A DNA stretch of 64,000 bases from Azolla pinnata. Its lineage: Eukaryota; Streptophyta; Polypodiopsida; Salviniales; Salviniaceae. Below, one piece after another: positions 59,081-64,000 of this stretch. The first letter of the stretch is position 1. Every line of letters begins with the position of its first letter. The translations under genes were made by a program, and so were the position numbers. The notes beneath the pieces are model-generated. The model searched no databases and had not been told where the DNA came from. It saw nothing but the letters and a program-made list of their open reading frames with translations. The stretch covers positions 1 through 64,000 of the forward strand of contig JBBBWG010027035.1 in assembly GCA_037176905.1 (NCBI GenBank), read 5' to 3'.

Positions 59081-59261
59081 TCTTTTCTCGCTTGCGGAGC
59101 TCCTCCGCCCACAGCTGAACCGGTCCCCATATCATTCGATCGATCGATCTTCGGAACGAGAAAGCGAAAGCCGCCCTTCTCTTGTTCCGATGCTTGCATG
59201 TGCGTATGCATGCATGCATGCATGCATGTGTATGAATGACACATTCGTAGAGGCACTCGTC

Positions 59262-59517
59262 GGCGCCAATCCATGCATGCCATGCAATGCCATGCAATGC
59301 CATGCCATGCATGCCATGCAATGCCATGCCATGCCATGCAATGCCATGCAATGCCATGCAATGCCATGCAATGCCATGCCATGCCATGCAATGCCATGCC
59401 ATGCCATGCCATGCATGCCATGCAATGCCATGCCATCCCATGCATGCCATGCAATGCCATGCCATGCCATGCAATGCCATGCAATGCCATGCAATGCCAT
59501 GCCATGCATGCCATGTT
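59262..59517. repeat. CCATG/CAATG pentamer and CATGC array
   Basis: About 255 bases made of CCATG and CAATG pentamers with CATG extensions. A GCATGCAT run lies just before it (59201-59230). Long Met/His/Cys/Trp spurious frames arise on both strands. Confidence 0.95.
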
Positions 59518-59550
59518 GGAGAAGGAAAAGCAAAACGCAAAACGCAAAAC

Positions 59551-59606
59551 GCGAAGAAGAAGAAGAAGAAGAAGAAGAAGAAGAAGGGAGCAGAAGAAGA
59601 AAAGCC
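59551..59606. repeat. GAA tract
   Basis: About eleven GAA units plus a short interrupted extension, between the CCATG array and the telomere-like block. Confidence 0.88.
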
Positions 59607-59637
59607 ATCGCCAGCGAAGCACAGACCGCGCTCTCTG

Positions 59638-59692
59638 TAACCCTAACCCTAACCCTAACCCTAACCCTAACCCTAACCCTAACCTGTCGACT
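59638..59692. repeat. Pure hexamer telomere-like run (CCCTAA)n
   Basis: Eight consecutive CCCTAA units without the extra A of the plant heptamer. It is thus a TTAGGG-type run, unlike the CCCTAAA blocks elsewhere in the window. It lies 300 bases upstream of the ArfGAP ATG. Confidence 0.95.
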
Positions 59693-59772
59693 TCTGCCAT
59701 TTACACGCGCAGGCGCAGTCGCAGTCGCCGTCACGACACCCCTTCGACTCCTGTCTCGCCGTCCCCCTCCTT

Positions 59773-59965
59773 TCTCTTTCTTTCTTTCTTTCTTTCTTGA
59801 TTTCTTGCTTCCTCTTCCTCTTCTTCTTCTTCTTCTTCTGCTTCTGCTTCGTCGTCGTCGTCGTCGTCGTCGTCCTTCTCCTCCTCCTCCTCCTCCCTTC
59901 TCTCTCTCTTCGCCGCCTTCATCAGCATCTTCGTCTTCGTCTTCATCTTCATCTTCTTCCTCTTT
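59773..59965 (+). repeat. CTTT/CTT/CGT-rich tract in ArfGAP 5' leader
   Basis: CTTT units, then CTT, CGT (GTCGTCGTC) and CTC units followed by CTTCGTCTTCATC, ending about 30 bases before the ATG. Confidence 0.85.
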
Positions 59966-59992
59966 CTTGGCTCCCGCTCCTTCTGCCTCGCC

Positions 59993-62900
59993 ATGGCTGT
60001 CGACGAATTCCAAGACAAGAATCTGACCTTCAAACGACTCAAATCTAAGTCGGAGAACAAGGTACTTCTCCCTCCCTCGCTCCGCGTCTCTTCCATTTCT
60101 TTGGCAATGTGTGTTTGTTCTCCTTTTTAACTGATGTTACGATGAAGTGATGATCTGCGTGCGACAGACCATTGTTCCTCGATCTCATTCCCTCGGTAGA
60201 GGGAGAGATCAAAGCTCAAACTTCAAAACGTGATCCGAAAAGATTGCAGTCTTCATTGGATCTTATCACGATCTAGTCTTATCATCAGTCACCCATCCTC
60301 TCACGAGTCCAAATCTTGAGTATGTGGAGGCAAACACTCTAGATCTTCTATCTAGGGAGAGGGATGAAAACTGAAACTTGAAAATGTGATTGAAAAGATT
60401 TCAGTCGTCATCGGCTCTATGATTATCTAGTCTTCATTCAAATTTCATCTCATGTCATCATCAGTCACACATGCTCTCATGAGTCCAAACCTTGAATATG
60501 TAGTTATGAAATATCTCATTGGTTATATCTATTGATCTGATGTTTTTAACCAATCCCATGTTCTTCCCTCTTCCGATGTTCTGAGAGGAAGGCTGATGAA
60601 AATTGCCAACAAATCTAGATCTTTATTAGTCTCCTCCTTATTATGACTGCTTCTTCGTAGCCATAGCTCTCAATTTTATAGTTGAGCAAAAGCTGTTTAA
60701 GCATCGAGTCCCAATTTGTTGGAAATAAACAGTTTTCAACTGATCTTAAAGCACAAAAAATAGGTATCGTGGCAGCTACAAAGTTTGATGCTACACATCT
60801 TGACATGTGAAGATCTTAGTGGGACAGTAACATCGTGCAACTGTGCACTGTTAATACCATGAAAGATTTCATGAGGCATGGGACTCCGTACTTACCTCCA
60901 TACAACATCGCAATTGTCATGTTGGCTCATAACTGTTCTTTGAAACCTCGAAAATTTTGTAAGCTTCCACATAGTTTCCCCTTATAGTTTTCATATAGTT
61001 GCACAAAAACTCTATTTGATTTGAAACGATTCCCTTATGATCGTGTGTGTGTAATTAGAATATTTGTACATATCTTGCATTCCATTTAGGAAGAAAGCTT
61101 CGTGTTACATTAACATATGCTGCAGCAAATTAGCATCTAATGCATACTACAGTCAGTATAATGCTTAAAATCCTTTTCCTTCAAGATCTGTTACATTTCT
61201 TCTCTTCTGTGTTTCATCCACCGGTATTTATCCTAGCGTTAAGAGAATGACGGATTTCTTTTGCAGGTATGTTTTGATTGCGGATCAAAGAATCCCAGCT
61301 GGGCCTCTGTTACTTACGGAATATTCATCTGTCTGGATTGCTCTGCTGTGCATCGAAGCCTCGGTGTACACATTACCTTTGTGAGGTAAATACATTTCGA
61401 TGCACTGTAACCAGTTTGAGGCCTCATGGCGAAAATACTGTTGGGCAAAAGCCTCAAACCATATTCATACACATCCACAAAGTAAAAATTAACCAGTGTG
61501 TACACCTCGCAAAGAACTGCAAAACATTTTCTTTTCCTTCCAAAGATATCTTGTTTGATTCGTAATGTACCTTCCCAGATCTACAAACTTGGATAGCTGG
61601 GCTCCAGAACAATTGAAAGCTATGAGTTATGGTGGGAATGCAAGAGCTAGTACATTTTTCAAGCAACATGGATGGACGGATGGAGGGAAAATGGATGCCA
61701 AGTATACATCAAGAGCAGCAGAGCTTTACAAACAGTTGCTTATGAAGGAGGTTTCTCAACCATCTTCAGCCACTGTGAATACTACTGCTGCCGTGAATGT
61801 ACCATCACAGAAGGCAGATGTATTTGATGAGTTTGCTGATGTTGATATTATTGAGCGAGTGAGCTCTCCAAGCCAGGATATAGCAAAAGCTGAACCACAA
61901 ACTGTTCCTGCAGTTGTAATGGCTTCTCATCCGACTTCTAATTGTACAGTTAAGAGGCCTGTTTCACTCAGTGGCGCTAAGAAGGTGTCAGCAGGAAAAT
62001 CAAGCTCATTAGGCGTGAAGAAGCTTACATCAAAGGTTTGCTGATGGGGTTGATGATATTTGTTCCTACTGCCTTCTATTGATAATCATATTATTTGTTC
62101 TCTCTTTCTAGTGCAGTCAAACTTTGCGTTTCATGCCTTTCGTAGTAACATTTCTAGAAGCAAAATGCGTATTAAAAATTCAAAGTGACATTTCTAGAGG
62201 CAATCTAATAGCGTGCGTACATGATTCAGATTCAAAGAAGCAAACCACCTCTTTAAGTCTGCTTTGAAACGTCTCTAGCTATTTGAAGGTAGAGAACTAC
62301 ATTATGGAGATTCCTCAGGATAAACCATCATCCTGTATAAAGGCGATGACTTTAGCTAGCAATTTAGTAGAAACTTAAGCTGGTTTCATGGGTTGTTTTC
62401 CTTGTGTCCTTATTATATTCGCTCTGTGTATGCTGTAGCCCGATGAGAATTTATACAACCAGAAACCTTTGGAAGCCCCTCCCAGAGTGGTTTCTTCTCA
62501 TGGAGCCAATGGCACAAATGGCATCAATGGGACTAATGGATCTAAGCAAAGCTCTCGTTTCAACTATACTGAGGATTTGCTTCCTCCATCTAATACGAGT
62601 ACCACAACCCTTTCGAATGGGCATATTTCCGCTCCTTCAGGTGGCGTCACTGATTTCTTTTCAGAATTTGGAGGATTGTCAAGCCTCAAGAAACAGCAAA
62701 TGAATGGTCGGCCAAAGGTTCAGGTAAACACCTGCTACTCCACTATTTGTTCTCTAGGTAGCTCTGCTTGTTTGCTTGTTTCATGACGAAAATAGTGCTT
62801 AAAGCGCTTGTTTTTTTTATCCCAGATAGAGGAGAGTAATGAGGCAAGAACCAAGTTTGCAAATGCTAAATCTATCTCATCTTCTCAGTTTTTTGGTGAT

Positions 62901-63461
62901 CAGCAAAAGGCCACAGATCCTGAAAGCCAAGCTCGTCTGCAAAAGTTTGCGGTATGTGCCATACAAAAGTTTCAATCCTTTTTCTGATACAAGGCTTCAA
63001 ATTTCAGTTTTTTCGATAATTTTTCCCAATGCCCTTGTCTGCTTATTATTTCCCCAAAGGCCATTCACTGGTCATCCCTTCAATATTCGGAAACGCAGGA
63101 CTATTCTGCTATACAATTGGTCAAGTACCCCATGATTATAGCCAAGAGAGAGTAAATTCACCATGTATTTGCTGATAATGGCACATATAATTGCTCTGTC
63201 AAGCTCAATCTTGGCCAAAGCGATTCATGAAAATCTCATAATCGGGGGCATTTTGAAAATAAAGAGAACTTTGTGATATTTGAGAGGTTTTTCATTTTGA
63301 ATATTTTCTTCTGCACTAAAAGATGACACATTTTCCTGTAGAATTCTTCGGCTATCTCTAGTTCCGATTACTTCAGCAATAACCATGTAGATGATGGAGT
63401 TTTTGATGACTCACCCTTTGATCTCACAGCAACTGAATTAATGACTAAAATCTCACTTCAG
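59993..63461 (+). CDS. AGD8-like: ArfGAP, AGD8/9/10 (ArfGAP2/3) type, 3' end beyond window
   Basis: Six exons give 392 residues so far: 59993-60061, 61267-61385, 61579-62035, 62439-62723, 62826-62951, 63342-63461; phases agree. The ArfGAP zinc finger is CX2CX16CX2C with Cys25, Cys28, Cys45 and Cys48 ([19 protein letters not shown], then ICLDC), followed by the arginine finger region [16 protein letters not shown] (Arg53) and [20 protein letters not shown]. The tail is Ser/Thr/Asn-rich with [25 protein letters not shown] and [12 protein letters not shown], repeats typical of ArfGAP2/3, which stimulate GTP hydrolysis by Arf1 on COPI vesicles at the Golgi. Arabidopsis AGD8-10 are about 395-415 residues as I recall, so only one short last exon should be missing. 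No stop or final exon was found at 63462-64000. An [12 protein letters not shown] run in exon 4 is a small local repeat. Confidence 0.93.
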
Positions 63462-64000
63462 GTACATCTATCCTTTTTCCGGAATAATAAGATTTTATTA
63501 ACTTCTAATTTTGTGATGCTGTATAGATATATAATTGGAAGTCTTGATATGCTGATAGAAGGTTGCTTGTAACAATAACCATAAACTTGTTACTTTTGTA
63601 ATTGTGTTGGATTTTATAACCAACGTCCTATTGGATATACCTACATTTCCAATTGCCCTGACGTCTATTATTCTTTTCCTTTGTAATGGAACCATGACAC
63701 AATCTCTATAAAGTCCTAGGCACCCAAAATTGAAGCACAAAGATCTGAAAGTTTCATAAGGAAAGCTATTGCTCCAAAGCTTACAATGTGTATATATATG
63801 TACACAAGTATTAATCATGTAAAGTTAGGCCATCAGCTCATATATGTATGAAAAAAAATATGGAATATTATATCAAAGCTCTTTCATTCTTTGTCATATG
63901 TTATTGGGTCAGACTTTTTCCAAAAATGTCCCCACATGAAAGGTATCAACAGATATCTGATTGCTCAAATAGCACTATAGATTCTTGCAATGTGGTTAGA
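63462..64000. other. Intron of the ArfGAP gene at the right edge
   Basis: Opens with the donor GTACAT after the sixth exon. AT-rich, with no further ArfGAP exon recognised before the window ends. Confidence 0.7.

Noticed and set aside
59046-59700. Met/His/Cys/Trp repeat frames up to about 300 codons
   Set aside because: They read through the CCATG array and adjoining GAA and telomere-like tracts; pure repeat artefacts.

Overview
The window is nuclear DNA of a land plant, most likely a vascular seed plant; I cannot name the species. The evidence is GT-AG introns of about 70 to 2,600 bases, plastid-targeted proteins of plant families, and many Arabidopsis-type telomere motifs (CCCTAAA/TTTAGGG) inside the chromosome. 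There is one 100-base assembly gap at 11865-11964.

Eight protein genes can be rebuilt exon by exon. In order they are: a MurC-type Mur ligase (+, 5' end off the left edge, 736-5594); a plastid PNPOx/HugZ-like FMN-binding split-barrel protein (-, 7302-12972); exportin-7 (+, 28 exons, 15333-26503); a protein with a CNOT4-type RING (+, 30138-33938); a secreted GH3 beta-D-glucan exohydrolase (-, 37775-42498); a divergent heme-oxygenase-fold protein (+, 45913-52935); a small mS38/COX24-domain mitochondrial protein (+, 54956-55660); and an ArfGAP of the AGD8/9/10 type (+, 59993 to beyond the right edge). They are unrelated housekeeping genes, not a cluster or operon. Three products look plastid-linked: MurC by family, the split-barrel protein by its leader and family, and the heme-oxygenase-like protein by family.

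The space between genes is dominated by local tandem duplications, microsatellites and telomere-like arrays. Two divergent promoter regions (12973-15332 and 42499-45912) and the ArfGAP upstream region (58480-59992) share one layout: a CTT/GAA tract at the gene start, an array based on ACAT, CATG or CCATG, and a telomere-like block.

Two genes have tandem copies of their own edges. Intron 1 of the split-barrel gene holds at least seven extra copies of the exon-1 end with its splice donor, each bounded like a 24-25 base micro-exon. Downstream of the GH3 gene lie several degenerate copies of its last coding bases. Only small fossils of LTR elements are seen: a Copia gag-like piece in an intron and a doubtful protease-like motif at the left edge. 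No CRISPR, rRNA or intact tRNA gene was found.
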